Source of the DNA: RI-283 sp964487925
GTDB lineage: Bacteria; Pseudomonadota; Gammaproteobacteria; SZUA-140
Assembly: GCA_964487925.1 (NCBI GenBank)
Contig: CAZASZ010000050.1
Location: 1-14,687 of the forward strand
Reading direction: 5' to 3'
Length of the DNA stretch: 14,687 nucleotides
The notes beneath the pieces are model-generated. The model did not search any database. It had not been told where the DNA came from and worked only from the letters and a program-made list of their open reading frames with translations. Of this stretch, positions 6,267 through 14,597 are shown piece after piece. Made by a program: the position numbers and the translations under genes. Positions within the stretch are counted from its first letter, which is position 1; each line of letters begins with the position of its first letter.

Positions 6267-9200
6267 ATGCTTGCGTCCCTAATCTATTTTCGTGAAGGCG
6301 GTTCCTTGAGCAATATAGAATATGTCAAACCAGGCCGGAAGCACGCCCCTTTGAGTAACTCGTGGTTCGCTTCTTCCATCTGGGTGTTGCTCACGATGTT
6401 CAGTTGTACGGTCTTTGCGGCTGAAAAGGCTGATATACGTAAGGGACCCGTTTCGCCAACTGCGAGAACCATCGAATCCGTCATCGACGAAGTCCGCCGT
6501 CTGTATGGCGCCGGTGACTATCAGACCGCCCAGGCACTTCTCTCTAAAGACCAGTGGTCAAACAATGCGGTAGCGGTGTACTGGCAGGGCAGGATTTATC
6601 AGGCTCGGCAGGACCTGGATAAAGCTAAAGAGGCTTATCGTCGCTCGATCGCTCTGGACCGGCAATATCTCGATCCGCACCTTGAACTGGGTAAGTTGCT
6701 TGCCGACGAGGGCGATCTAGACCAGGCGATCACCGAATTAGGGGAGGCCCAACGGGTGGCCGGCAATACCCTCATCGCTGCCGAGGTCACCTCACGTCTT
6801 AAAGATGTATATAACAAGAAGTCGGCGATACTATACGATGCCTTGCCGAATAATCCGGATCTCGCAAACCAAGCAGTGACGCTTGGGCAACAGATGATCC
6901 GGGCCAATATGTTCGATGAGACCCAACGCCTCCTTGAGCGCGTTATCGGACAGACCAAGGACAATCCTCAACCATACTATTGGCTAGGCCGGATCTATCT
7001 TGCAAAGAAGCAGGACGGAAAGGGTATTGACGCGCTTGAACGCAGTGTCTCTTTAGCCCCGGACAACCCCATCCTAAGGCTTGAACTCGCCAAGGCCTAC
7101 GAGTCTTTGGGCCGGTTCGAAAACGCCGAAATCGAATATAAGCGCGTGCTTGAGACTCGGGGGACGCCCGCGGTTACGATTGCTGAGACTGACCGGCGCT
7201 TGCAACTTATTCTGGCCAGAAAGGAGGCATTGAAGGGTGACGTTTCCTCGGCCCTTGTACGATATCAGGAGTTGTTGAAGCAGACGCCGAATGACACCGG
7301 CCTGCTTGAACTCTATGCCCGTTCCCTGGAGCGCCTGAACCACACCCCAGAGGCCGATCAGGTCTACGATCGTCTACGTAAGTTGTTACCGAACGATGCC
7401 GCGTTGAGGTTGCGTCTCGCCGAGGTTTATCACGTCAGAAACGATGAAAAACTGATGCGTGAAGCATACGTCGAGGCCTATAAACTCACGCAAGATGATC
7501 AAGTTCGGCAGCTTGCTCTCGATGGCCTGGGCATGCGCGCTGGTGATGAGCTGATCTTAAAGGGTAACTACAAGGAAGCGAACAAAATCTTTTTTCAGCT
7601 TGATAAGGACCTGCCGGATACCCCGGACATTCTGATGCGGAAGGCTAAGATCTACAGCAAACTGGGCTTGGACGAGCGCGCGATTGCTGTCTACGACCGG
7701 ATCCTTGAGCTAGCCCCCGACCGCGCGGATGCGAAGTTGAGAAGGGCCGAGTCCCTTATGGTGGTCGGGAAGGGGGAGCAGGCCGTACCGATCCTGGAAG
7801 AACTGGCTAAGCTTGGTCGCACCGTGACGGAGGCCAAGGCTGCGGCTGACCTTCTCGAGGCCTATTACAAAGACCATTCGGTGGCGTTGGGCGAACAGAT
7901 ATCCGAGGGGCAGTCAGTGAGCCCCGCCGAGGTTAGCAAGGCGGTTGAGCTTGCGCAAAAACTTATCAGTGTCGGGATGTTCGATGCAGCGAAAAACGTA
8001 TTGGTTCCGTTGACTGTAAAGGCCCCCGATGCCCGCGCTTTTTATTGGCTCAGTCAGGTGGAGATTAAAGCCGGGAACCGAAAAGAGGGATTGCATTATC
8101 TCGAAAAAAGCGCTGCTCTGGCACCCGAAAACGGCCGCTTGTTCCTGTCGATCGGAAAGCTCCATGAGGATGCCGGACAATGGGCCGACGCTGAGACCGC
8201 CTATAAGCGGGTGCTGGATGTTGTATCCGATGGGATCGCAAAGCGGGAGGCCGATAAACGGCTGAACTTGGTGCGGGCACAACGACTCGTGCTCGCTTCC
8301 AAATTTGAAGCGGCCCTACCGCTGATCAATGACCTGGCTGTGCGCTATCCCGGAGAAGAACGTGTCCTGGCCCTAAAGAGCGAGGTCTTATTGTCATTGG
8401 GGCGCGCCGCCGAGGCCACGGCACTGCTCGAGAAAGTGATCGAGTTGTCGCCTCGGAATATCGTTCTGCGAATGAAGCTGGCTGCGATCTATTACAAGGA
8501 TAAGCAGTATGACAAGGCCGAACTTTTGTACAAACAGCTCTTGAAGCTACAACCGCAGAATCTCTCTATTCATCTCTTGCTGGCGGATTTATACAAACAC
8601 CAGGAGCGCTATATCGATGCGACCGATCAGGTCAATCAAATTCTTGCGGCCAAGACGCTTGGCGAGAAGGATCGAAAGAACGGCGAGAAATTTCTGGATG
8701 ACATCAAACGGGAGATGGTCGCCAAAGGAAGAAAATACATGGACAGTGGCGAACTGGATGAAGCTCAGGCCCTCTTCGAAAACTTGTTGCGAATTGACCC
8801 GGATCTGGCCTCGGCGCACTTTTGGTTGGCGCAGGTGTTCAAGAAGAGAAAATCCTTCGACAGCGAGGTGGCGGCCCTTGAAAAGAGTCTGGCGCTTGCG
8901 CCTGACAACCTCTTGATTGTTCCCGCCCTGGCTAACGCCTATGTTGAGGCAGGTAAACTGGAGCGGGCCTCCGATATCCTGGAAAAACTGCTGGAACGGC
9001 AGCCGTTCGATTTCGCTTCTCGAAGCCTCCTAGTGACAATCTATGACAAGCTTGGCCAACAGGACAAGGGCGATGACGAGGCTCGAATATTGCTGGAACA
9101 AGGCGCTCCAGATGAGATTCGTACCAAGGCCTTGGACCGCCTCGGTATGGCATCGGGCAGGAATTTTTTCCGGGAGGGAAATTTTCAGGAGGCCCTAGTC

Positions 9201-12200
9201 GAATACGGCAAGGTTTTGAAGGTCGTGCCTAATGAACCGGTTGTGAACGAGGAGACCGCCCGAGTCTATATGGCTCTGAAAAATTACGAAGCTGCTATCG
9301 CCGCGTATTCGATCGCTATTCATGAGGCCCCGGACAATCCGGACTACCATATTCAGCTCGCCAAGGCTTATCTGCAGGCGGAAAACGACGAGGCGGCGCT
9401 AAATGAGGCCCGTCTGGTCACGAGCATGACGGTTGCAAAAAAATGGAAAGGTCAGGCCAAGTCCATCCTGTCCGGGATACTGGGGCGCCAAACTACGAAA
9501 ATCCTTGATGATTTGGATGTTGACCAGCTCAGTGATAGCGGCGACAGCCAACTGTTCGCACTCATGCAGCGGATGCTTGACGAAAGCCTCTATCCCGCAG
9601 TGCAGAAGATTGGCGAGCAGATTATTCGAGATCGTCCCGATCTTGTGACGCCCTACCGGCTCATGGGGCGCGCCTTGATCGGACGAAAACGGCCCACGGA
9701 TGCCATTGTTCTTCTTAAGCAGGCGTTGGTGGATCATCCCGGAAATATTGATATTCAACTGGTCCTCGCGGATGCCTATCGCGAGGCTCACAATGACACG
9801 AGCGCTATCCTGGTCTATGAAGATATCCTGGGTTTGGATCCTTCCAACGTTACCGTCGAGCTGGCCTTGGCGGATCTGTATTACGACCAGGGGGACCTTG
9901 ATCGCGCCCATGAGTCATACGTCCGAGTTCTGAATATTGCGAAGGACCAGCAGCTTCGCAAGCAGGCCCTGGCGGGGCTTGGAGTCTACGAGGTGGATCG
10001 ACTGATCCAGCAAGAGCAGTGGCAGGATGCTCGGGACGCCGTGACCGCTTTAGTGCGGTTGGCCCCGAATGTCGCCGAGATCCTGTTGCGTCAAGCCCGC
10101 ATCTTCAGCGGGATGAACCGCATTGACCTCGCCGAGGCAGAATATCGCCGCATCATCAGGATGGATGCCTCTCTTTCGGAAGCGCACTATCACCTGGGAT
10201 TGATCCTTGCCGACAGCAACCGCACGGACGAAGCCATCCATGAACTCGAAATCGTGGCCAGAAAGATAGGCTCGGACCCCTACGCGAGACGGGCGATCGG
10301 TCGTCTGGCGACGATATTTGGCGCCAAGGCAGATGCCATGGTTGCTGGTTTATCTGCAGCGGAGTCGTTAACCCCGGGGCTTAAGGCGGATGCCCTTAAC
10401 CTCATCAAAACCCTGTATTTGCGGCTCTATTACGGGCGTGTAATGGCGGTTTCCGAGGCACTGCTGAAACATGGTCCTGATGCCCAAGCCTATTATTGGT
10501 TGGGGCAGGCAGGACTCAAGCGAGGCGATCGAGCCAAGGGTGTGGCGGCGATTGAGCGGAGTGCGGCGCTTTCCGGGGACAATGGGATGCTGCTGCTAAA
10601 GCTCGCGGAGGTCTATGAGTCTTCGGGAAACTTTAAGAAGGCGGAGGCGGTTTATCGCCGGGTGACAACGTTGATTCCCTCCGGCCCGGAACATGATAAG
10701 GCCAAGGAACGCATGTTCGTCTCGCGTGCGCGCATCTTGGGCGAGGCGGGACACACCGAGGATGCCCTAAAGATCATCAATGCCTTGTTGCAGCGAAAGC
10801 CAGACGATGTTCAGTTGCTGGGGCTTAAGGGAAAGACCTTGTTGGCCTTGGGGCGCTCGGAAGCGGCCGATCGTGTCTTTGAGCGGCTTGTAAGCCTGCA
10901 GCCAAACAATGTGCGCATCCGTCTGCGTATGGCGCAGCTCTATTATGATAGGGGTGAGCAAACGCAGACGCTGAACCACGTCAAGGCTATCCTTCAGATT
11001 CAGCCGACCGGGCCGGTTGCGGTGGTTGCGCTGACGCTTATCGGTTTCAAACAAGCTGTGGAACTGCAAAAGAAACAGGCTTGGCCGGAGGCCTTGGAAG
11101 CGTACAACGCGCTGTTGGTGGCGGTACCGAACAACCCTGTGGTCATGGAGCGGATTGCGGCTATCTATCAGGACACCAATGATCTCGCGAATCTGGAAAA
11201 GACCTTGAACGCCATCATTGCCGTTGATAAAGGAAACGGCGAGGCTCTTTGGCGCTTGTCTAGGCTGTACCTCCGGACAAATAGAAAAGATCAAGCGATA
11301 TCGACGCTGGAGGACTATCTTGCCACCAATCGGCGGGGGCAATATAGCAAGCAGGTCGTCAAGGAGCTTGCGGATCTTTATCGGGCTCGAGTTGGGGCTC
11401 TGGCGCAGGCGCGAAAATATGACGAGGCCGCCAGGGTGCTCAAGAAGTTTGCCCGCGAGAACCCGGATAACGGTCGCGCCTTTCTGCAGCTCGGTCTTTT
11501 TTACGCCTTCAGCGGCGAGCTCGAGCAGGCTATCGCTGCGCTGAAGGAGGCAACGCGGTTGCTGCCGGATGACCCGTCGGCCTTCCATCAGCTGGCCGTT
11601 ACCTATGCTCAGGATAGCAAGGCCATGGAAGCCGTCGCGAGCTATGCAAAGGAGATCTCGCTTCAAGAGGATCCAGACAAGGCCATGGATGTCGTCAAGG
11701 ATCTACTCTTCACGATGGCAAGAAAATACTATGAAGAGGATCAGCCAATCCGTTCAATACGGTACCTTGAGCGCCTGCGTGAGCTAGGATTCAAGGACGC
11801 ACGGATCCAGAACATGCTGGGATATCTTGATACTCAGCAGGGTGAGCTTGACCAAGCTATTGAGGTTTACCGCGAGGGCATAGCAATCAATCCGGGTGAT
11901 CTCGGTATGCGCTTCAACTTGGGGGGACTTTATGAGCAGACCAATGCCACTGCGGCAGCCATCGCGCAATTTCGGGAGATACTCAAGACCGGTAAACCTG
12001 GTGATCGCTATGTCGAAGCCGCTAGGCAGAGGAAGCGTTACCTGGAGGACAAGACGCGGCGATTTACCTCGAGCTTGAGTTATAGCCTCATTTCCGGTAA
12101 GTCCGTCATTGAAGCGCAGGATGTCAATAACACTGGAGCGGTAAACACATCATTCAGTTCCTCGGTCAACTATCGCCTGACGACGACCTTTCATCCTTCA

Positions 12201-14597
12201 GATAGGACGAATATCGCTGTTGTTACAGGGTTGACACACTCGGCCAACCATAGCTCGCAAAACGACAGCATCGCACCGACGATTAACTTCAATGCGAACT
12301 TGAATAACCCCAAGACCTTCTATGGGTTTAGTGCCGGGTACACCGAGAGTTATAGTTTGTTGCTCGATCAGTTTGGCGGCGCCTCTGCCAATGCGACCTT
12401 ATCGGGCGGGCTGCGTTTCAATCATCCGATGTCAGAGTTCCTGAGTCTATTTGATTTTTCTGAAGACCCATTGCCTGACTATTTTTTGAATCTGGATTTG
12501 GTCGATCAGGAGGATATTCCGCTGCAGGTGATGGATAATCGGGCCCTTGAGGCCTATCTATCAGATGCGAACATTGATGGGCTCGCGGCGCAGCAACCGG
12601 TCCGCACATTCCTATTACACGTGCTATCGGATATTACCCATGATCACCTCGATGCGGCGCTGCAGCGTTTGAACGAGGATCCCTATCATATCCGTGGACA
12701 TCGCCTTGCTTTGTTCCTGCGCGGCTTGATTTTGGAGAAAACCGGGCGTCGGGAGGATGCCATGTCGGTCTATCTGACGATACTGGAGAAAGATCCGTCA
12801 ACGCTGTGGGCAAAATACTCGCTGGGCCGCCTGTATCAACAGGCCCAGGAGGCCGAGGCCCTGAACTGGCTTAATGCCGTGCTCGAGGCGACTGGGACGG
12901 CGGACGAATTGCATGATCTCGCCAAATTACGCTTGCGGATGATCTACTTGGCGGATAGCCGGCGACTCCAAGGTGGTGGGATGACAAATGCGGATCGTGC
13001 GGCGTTCTATCGCGTGATCCAGACACTTTATGGATTGGGTGCCTACACCGAAACCTTGCCGCTGCTGGCGCGCCGTGTTGACGATGATGGCCATGACTTC
13101 CTGGCACACCTGTGGGCCGGCCGTTTCGCGTTGGCCTCGGGGCGTTATGACACGGCCGTGGATTATCTGGAGACAGCGGTGGATATGGCGGAGGGCAATG
13201 TTCTTGCCCGGCGGGCACTGGGCGATGCCTATTTGGCGCAAGGCCAGGTCGAGTCCGCCGACGAGGCGTATGCCTGGGTGGCGAAACACGCCAACGATGA
13301 GGCGCAACGTGTCTACGCGATTCAACAACTCCCCGTTGGTCTGGATCTCGCGGATGGGAACGAGGATGACTGGCAACAACGCAAGCAAGAGTTGGAGGTC
13401 TATCTCCAGGCCCACCCGGAAGACCTGGCAACGATGCTTCAGGTCGCGGACCTTGAGGTCTTACTCGGGCAAAACGAACACGCGGTTGAGCTCTATCGTA
13501 AGGCTGGGATACTGTGGCCTGAGGACCGGTATATCTCCTGGCGGCTGATTGAGGCCAAACCCAGAGAGGGCAAGCTAGAGTCGTATCGAGCCTCGTTGAG
13601 GTCCCTGATGTCGCTTTCGGATGACCATTGGTTCCGCTTGCGGGCGCTCAGGGCATTGGGTCTGTTCGACGCCCTGGAGTTCATGGCGGACGAGGATTTC
13701 GAGCAGGCTCAAGTGGTGTTGGAAAAAGCACGCGCGATACTGCCCGATGTCCCGTTGATAGATATGAATCTGGCGCTTGTTTATTGGAGGCTCGACGACT
13801 TTGCCAAGGCTAAGGGGGTTCTCGAGTCGGCTTTGGTGGCGCATCCGGACAATTTGACGGCCTTATGGCTGTTGGGTGACCTGAATATCCGCCTGCGCAG
13901 TCTGGATAAGGGGATGACGCAATTGGAACAAGTCGTGACCCAGGGCGGCGACCATCGGGTCGCTCGGTTGGCAAAGGAAAAGCTGCAAAAGCTTGAAGAG
14001 GAGCGGTTCGCGTTTCTGACAGGGACGCCTGAGGAAGGCGGCGCCACCACGAAGACGTTGTCATCGAGTGTTACGCTTGGAAAGTCCTTCCCCTTGCAGT
14101 CCTTTTTGGCGCAAACCAGAGACGCAAGTTTCAACCTGTCCTTACAGTTGCCCAGTGTCACCTGGGGGACGGTCGTCTTTGGGTATGGCTATACTCGAAA
14201 GTTCAACGAAGACCTGCTGGGAACCGACTACGCGAATCAGGCCCATCGGGTGAGTCTGAACTATAATCGTCCCGTCCCAGGGGTGCCAAAACTCACGGGT
14301 GGATTTTCAATCAGCTATCAACAGACCGACTACGACAACTACGATACCAATGCCCGGTTCGCCTATAGCGTGCTGGCAAAAAGGCGTGTCGTGAACGATT
14401 CAATATCGGCGAATCTGAGTTATCAGCTTGCCGACAAGATGTCGCTTAGGCTTGCCTATGCGCAGAGCAAGACTCAGTCGAATCTCCCTGTAGGGGTTGT
14501 CCATAGACCCGACGGGGTCCGGATTGCTTTTCAGAGCCAGGCATTGGGAGACTTCAGTACCCAGTCGTTGAACCTGAGTCTCAATTTCCGTTTTTGA
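6267..14597 (+). CDS. giant secreted TPR protein with two beta-barrel-like segments
   Basis: This is an uninterrupted frame of up to 2776 residues that I cannot assign to a named family. In order it has a signal peptide (hydrophobic residues 33-50, likely cut after Ala51 in TVFA-AEKA), a TPR superhelix (about 75-1926), about six amphipathic beta-strands (1933-2053), a second TPR block (about 2066-2580) and about ten beta-strands (2597-2776) ending LNLSLNFRF. A terminal Phe is the usual outer-membrane assembly signal. TPR-plus-barrel proteins such as BcsC (about 1157 residues) and PgaA (about 807) export exopolysaccharide through the outer membrane. By analogy the TPRs would lie in the periplasm and the strands in the membrane, but no synthase gene is nearby. 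The start is uncertain. ATG 6267 has AGGGA directly against it, too close for good initiation. TTG 6306 (residue 14), with GAAGGCGG at 6294-6301, keeps the basic n-region and may be the true start. A scaffold or adhesin role is also possible. Confidence 0.85.
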   Translation: MLASLIYFREGGSLSNIEYVKPGRKHAPLSNSWFASSIWVLLTMFSCTVFAAEKADIRKGPVSPTARTIESVIDEVRRLYGAGDYQTAQALLSKDQWSNNAVAVYWQGRIYQARQDLDKAKEAYRRSIALDRQYLDPHLELGKLLADEGDLDQAITELGEAQRVAGNTLIAAEVTSRLKDVYNKKSAILYDALPNNPDLANQAVTLGQQMIRANMFDETQRLLERVIGQTKDNPQPYYWLGRIYLAKKQDGKGIDALERSVSLAPDNPILRLELAKAYESLGRFENAEIEYKRVLETRGTPAVTIAETDRRLQLILARKEALKGDVSSALVRYQELLKQTPNDTGLLELYARSLERLNHTPEADQVYDRLRKLLPNDAALRLRLAEVYHVRNDEKLMREAYVEAYKLTQDDQVRQLALDGLGMRAGDELILKGNYKEANKIFFQLDKDLPDTPDILMRKAKIYSKLGLDERAIAVYDRILELAPDRADAKLRRAESLMVVGKGEQAVPILEELAKLGRTVTEAKAAADLLEAYYKDHSVALGEQISEGQSVSPAEVSKAVELAQKLISVGMFDAAKNVLVPLTVKAPDARAFYWLSQVEIKAGNRKEGLHYLEKSAALAPENGRLFLSIGKLHEDAGQWADAETAYKRVLDVVSDGIAKREADKRLNLVRAQRLVLASKFEAALPLINDLAVRYPGEERVLALKSEVLLSLGRAAEATALLEKVIELSPRNIVLRMKLAAIYYKDKQYDKAELLYKQLLKLQPQNLSIHLLLADLYKHQERYIDATDQVNQILAAKTLGEKDRKNGEKFLDDIKREMVAKGRKYMDSGELDEAQALFENLLRIDPDLASAHFWLAQVFKKRKSFDSEVAALEKSLALAPDNLLIVPALANAYVEAGKLERASDILEKLLERQPFDFASRSLLVTIYDKLGQQDKGDDEARILLEQGAPDEIRTKALDRLGMASGRNFFREGNFQEALVEYGKVLKVVPNEPVVNEETARVYMALKNYEAAIAAYSIAIHEAPDNPDYHIQLAKAYLQAENDEAALNEARLVTSMTVAKKWKGQAKSILSGILGRQTTKILDDLDVDQLSDSGDSQLFALMQRMLDESLYPAVQKIGEQIIRDRPDLVTPYRLMGRALIGRKRPTDAIVLLKQALVDHPGNIDIQLVLADAYREAHNDTSAILVYEDILGLDPSNVTVELALADLYYDQGDLDRAHESYVRVLNIAKDQQLRKQALAGLGVYEVDRLIQQEQWQDARDAVTALVRLAPNVAEILLRQARIFSGMNRIDLAEAEYRRIIRMDASLSEAHYHLGLILADSNRTDEAIHELEIVARKIGSDPYARRAIGRLATIFGAKADAMVAGLSAAESLTPGLKADALNLIKTLYLRLYYGRVMAVSEALLKHGPDAQAYYWLGQAGLKRGDRAKGVAAIERSAALSGDNGMLLLKLAEVYESSGNFKKAEAVYRRVTTLIPSGPEHDKAKERMFVSRARILGEAGHTEDALKIINALLQRKPDDVQLLGLKGKTLLALGRSEAADRVFERLVSLQPNNVRIRLRMAQLYYDRGEQTQTLNHVKAILQIQPTGPVAVVALTLIGFKQAVELQKKQAWPEALEAYNALLVAVPNNPVVMERIAAIYQDTNDLANLEKTLNAIIAVDKGNGEALWRLSRLYLRTNRKDQAISTLEDYLATNRRGQYSKQVVKELADLYRARVGALAQARKYDEAARVLKKFARENPDNGRAFLQLGLFYAFSGELEQAIAALKEATRLLPDDPSAFHQLAVTYAQDSKAMEAVASYAKEISLQEDPDKAMDVVKDLLFTMARKYYEEDQPIRSIRYLERLRELGFKDARIQNMLGYLDTQQGELDQAIEVYREGIAINPGDLGMRFNLGGLYEQTNATAAAIAQFREILKTGKPGDRYVEAARQRKRYLEDKTRRFTSSLSYSLISGKSVIEAQDVNNTGAVNTSFSSSVNYRLTTTFHPSDRTNIAVVTGLTHSANHSSQNDSIAPTINFNANLNNPKTFYGFSAGYTESYSLLLDQFGGASANATLSGGLRFNHPMSEFLSLFDFSEDPLPDYFLNLDLVDQEDIPLQVMDNRALEAYLSDANIDGLAAQQPVRTFLLHVLSDITHDHLDAALQRLNEDPYHIRGHRLALFLRGLILEKTGRREDAMSVYLTILEKDPSTLWAKYSLGRLYQQAQEAEALNWLNAVLEATGTADELHDLAKLRLRMIYLADSRRLQGGGMTNADRAAFYRVIQTLYGLGAYTETLPLLARRVDDDGHDFLAHLWAGRFALASGRYDTAVDYLETAVDMAEGNVLARRALGDAYLAQGQVESADEAYAWVAKHANDEAQRVYAIQQLPVGLDLADGNEDDWQQRKQELEVYLQAHPEDLATMLQVADLEVLLGQNEHAVELYRKAGILWPEDRYISWRLIEAKPREGKLESYRASLRSLMSLSDDHWFRLRALRALGLFDALEFMADEDFEQAQVVLEKARAILPDVPLIDMNLALVYWRLDDFAKAKGVLESALVAHPDNLTALWLLGDLNIRLRSLDKGMTQLEQVVTQGGDHRVARLAKEKLQKLEEERFAFLTGTPEEGGATTKTLSSSVTLGKSFPLQSFLAQTRDASFNLSLQLPSVTWGTVVFGYGYTRKFNEDLLGTDYANQAHRVSLNYNRPVPGVPKLTGGFSISYQQTDYDNYDTNARFAYSVLAKRRVVNDSISANLSYQLADKMSLRLAYAQSKTQSNLPVGVVHRPDGVRIAFQSQALGDFSTQSLNLSLNFRF
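6306..6419 (+). other. probable Sec signal peptide of the giant protein
   Basis: From the alternative TTG start, the n-region carries Lys21, Arg24, Lys25 and His26. The hydrophobic stretch WFASSIWVLLTMFSCTVF (residues 33-50) follows, then Ala51-Ala52-Glu53. Val49-x-Ala51 satisfies the -3/-1 rule for signal peptidase I. Cys47 is not in a good lipobox, since Met and Phe precede Ser-Cys, so a lipoprotein is less likely. Numbering is from ATG 6267. Confidence 0.7.
6489..12044 (+). repeat. first TPR array (about residues 75-1926)
   Basis: Degenerate helix-turn-helix units of about 34 residues recur throughout, with the TPR pattern of W/Y-x-x-L-G near the start, A-x-x-x-Y/L in helix B and PDN or PNN at the turns. 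By length there is room for roughly 40 to 50 units; I did not score them with a profile. Unusually, blocks of three or four TPRs are separated by longer helical linkers of the kind R-x-x-AL-x-x-LG (for example near residues 414-423, 952-961 and 1231-1240). The array would form a very long periplasmic superhelix. Confidence 0.9.
6879..11051 (+). repeat. long-period super-repeats inside the first TPR array
   Basis: A module of about 220 residues recurs at about 205-425, 560-790 and 1375-1595. Each starts with a non-TPR linker, then a F/Y-YWL motif (Trp239, Trp594, Trp1411), an E-K/R-S-x-A/S-L segment, a long A-x-x-R linker and an R-x-x-LA-x-x-Y motif. The last Tyr lies 149, 148 and 148 residues after the Trp (Tyr388, Tyr742, Tyr1559). 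The second copy carries one extra TPR afterwards. A shortened relative is centred on the YRLMG at 1130-1134. The spacing suggests duplication of whole blocks as well as single TPRs. Confidence 0.65.
12063..12425 (+). other. first beta-barrel-like segment (residues 1933-2053)
   Basis: The helical TPR text stops at a LED motif (residues 1926-1928) and changes to Ser/Thr/Asn/Gly-rich alternating sequence. I count about six candidate strands: FTSSLSYSLIS, TSFSSSVNYRLTTTF, NIAVVTGLTHSA, TINFNANL, FYGFSAGYTESYSL and ATLSGGLRF. Alternating small or hydrophobic and polar residues, with aromatic residues near strand ends, fit transmembrane outer-membrane strands. It is too short to be a full 16-strand barrel alone. 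The strand count is by eye. Confidence 0.65.
12462..14006 (+). repeat. second TPR block, between the two beta segments
   Basis: Residues of about 2066-2580 return to helical TPR-like text. Examples are GLILEKTGRREDAMSVYLTI, LGAYTETLPLLARRV, WAGRFALASGRYDTAVDYLE and LVYWRLDDFAKAKGVLESAL, with PDN or PED turns. It begins after an acidic stretch (SEDPLPDYFLNLDLVDQED) and ends in a charged helix with a KLEEE motif (residues 2575-2579). There are perhaps 10 to 13 units. No signal peptide or start with a ribosome-binding site is seen at its front, so it is an internal domain and not a separate gene. Confidence 0.75.
14055..14597 (+). other. second, C-terminal beta-barrel segment (residues 2597-2776)
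   Basis: About ten candidate strands can be read, including LSSSVTLGKSF, ASFNLSLQL, GTVVFGYGYTRKF, HRVSLNYNRPV, LTGGFSISYQQTDY, ARFAYSVLAKRR, SISANLSYQL, MSLRLAYAQSKT, VRIAFQSQAL and SLNLSLNFRF. The protein ends in Phe after alternating hydrophobic positions, the classical outer-membrane C-terminal strand. The segment opens TLSSSVTLGKS, which resembles SLSYSLISGKS at the front of the first beta segment. Confidence 0.75.

Noticed and set aside
10767..11666. 299-residue open frame on the - strand inside the giant gene
   Set aside because: It is antisense to clear TPR repeats and its sequence shows no recognisable domain or ribosome-binding site.
12420..12500. Hidden start of a second gene after the first beta segment
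   Set aside because: An in-frame ATG exists at 12429, but it has no ribosome-binding site or signal peptide behind it, and the frame is continuous.
6267..14597. PEP-CTERM/exosortase-associated TPR lipoprotein (PrsT)
   Set aside because: PrsT-type proteins are about 900 residues, are lipoproteins and lack a C-terminal barrel. This protein has no good lipobox and ends in outer-membrane strands.
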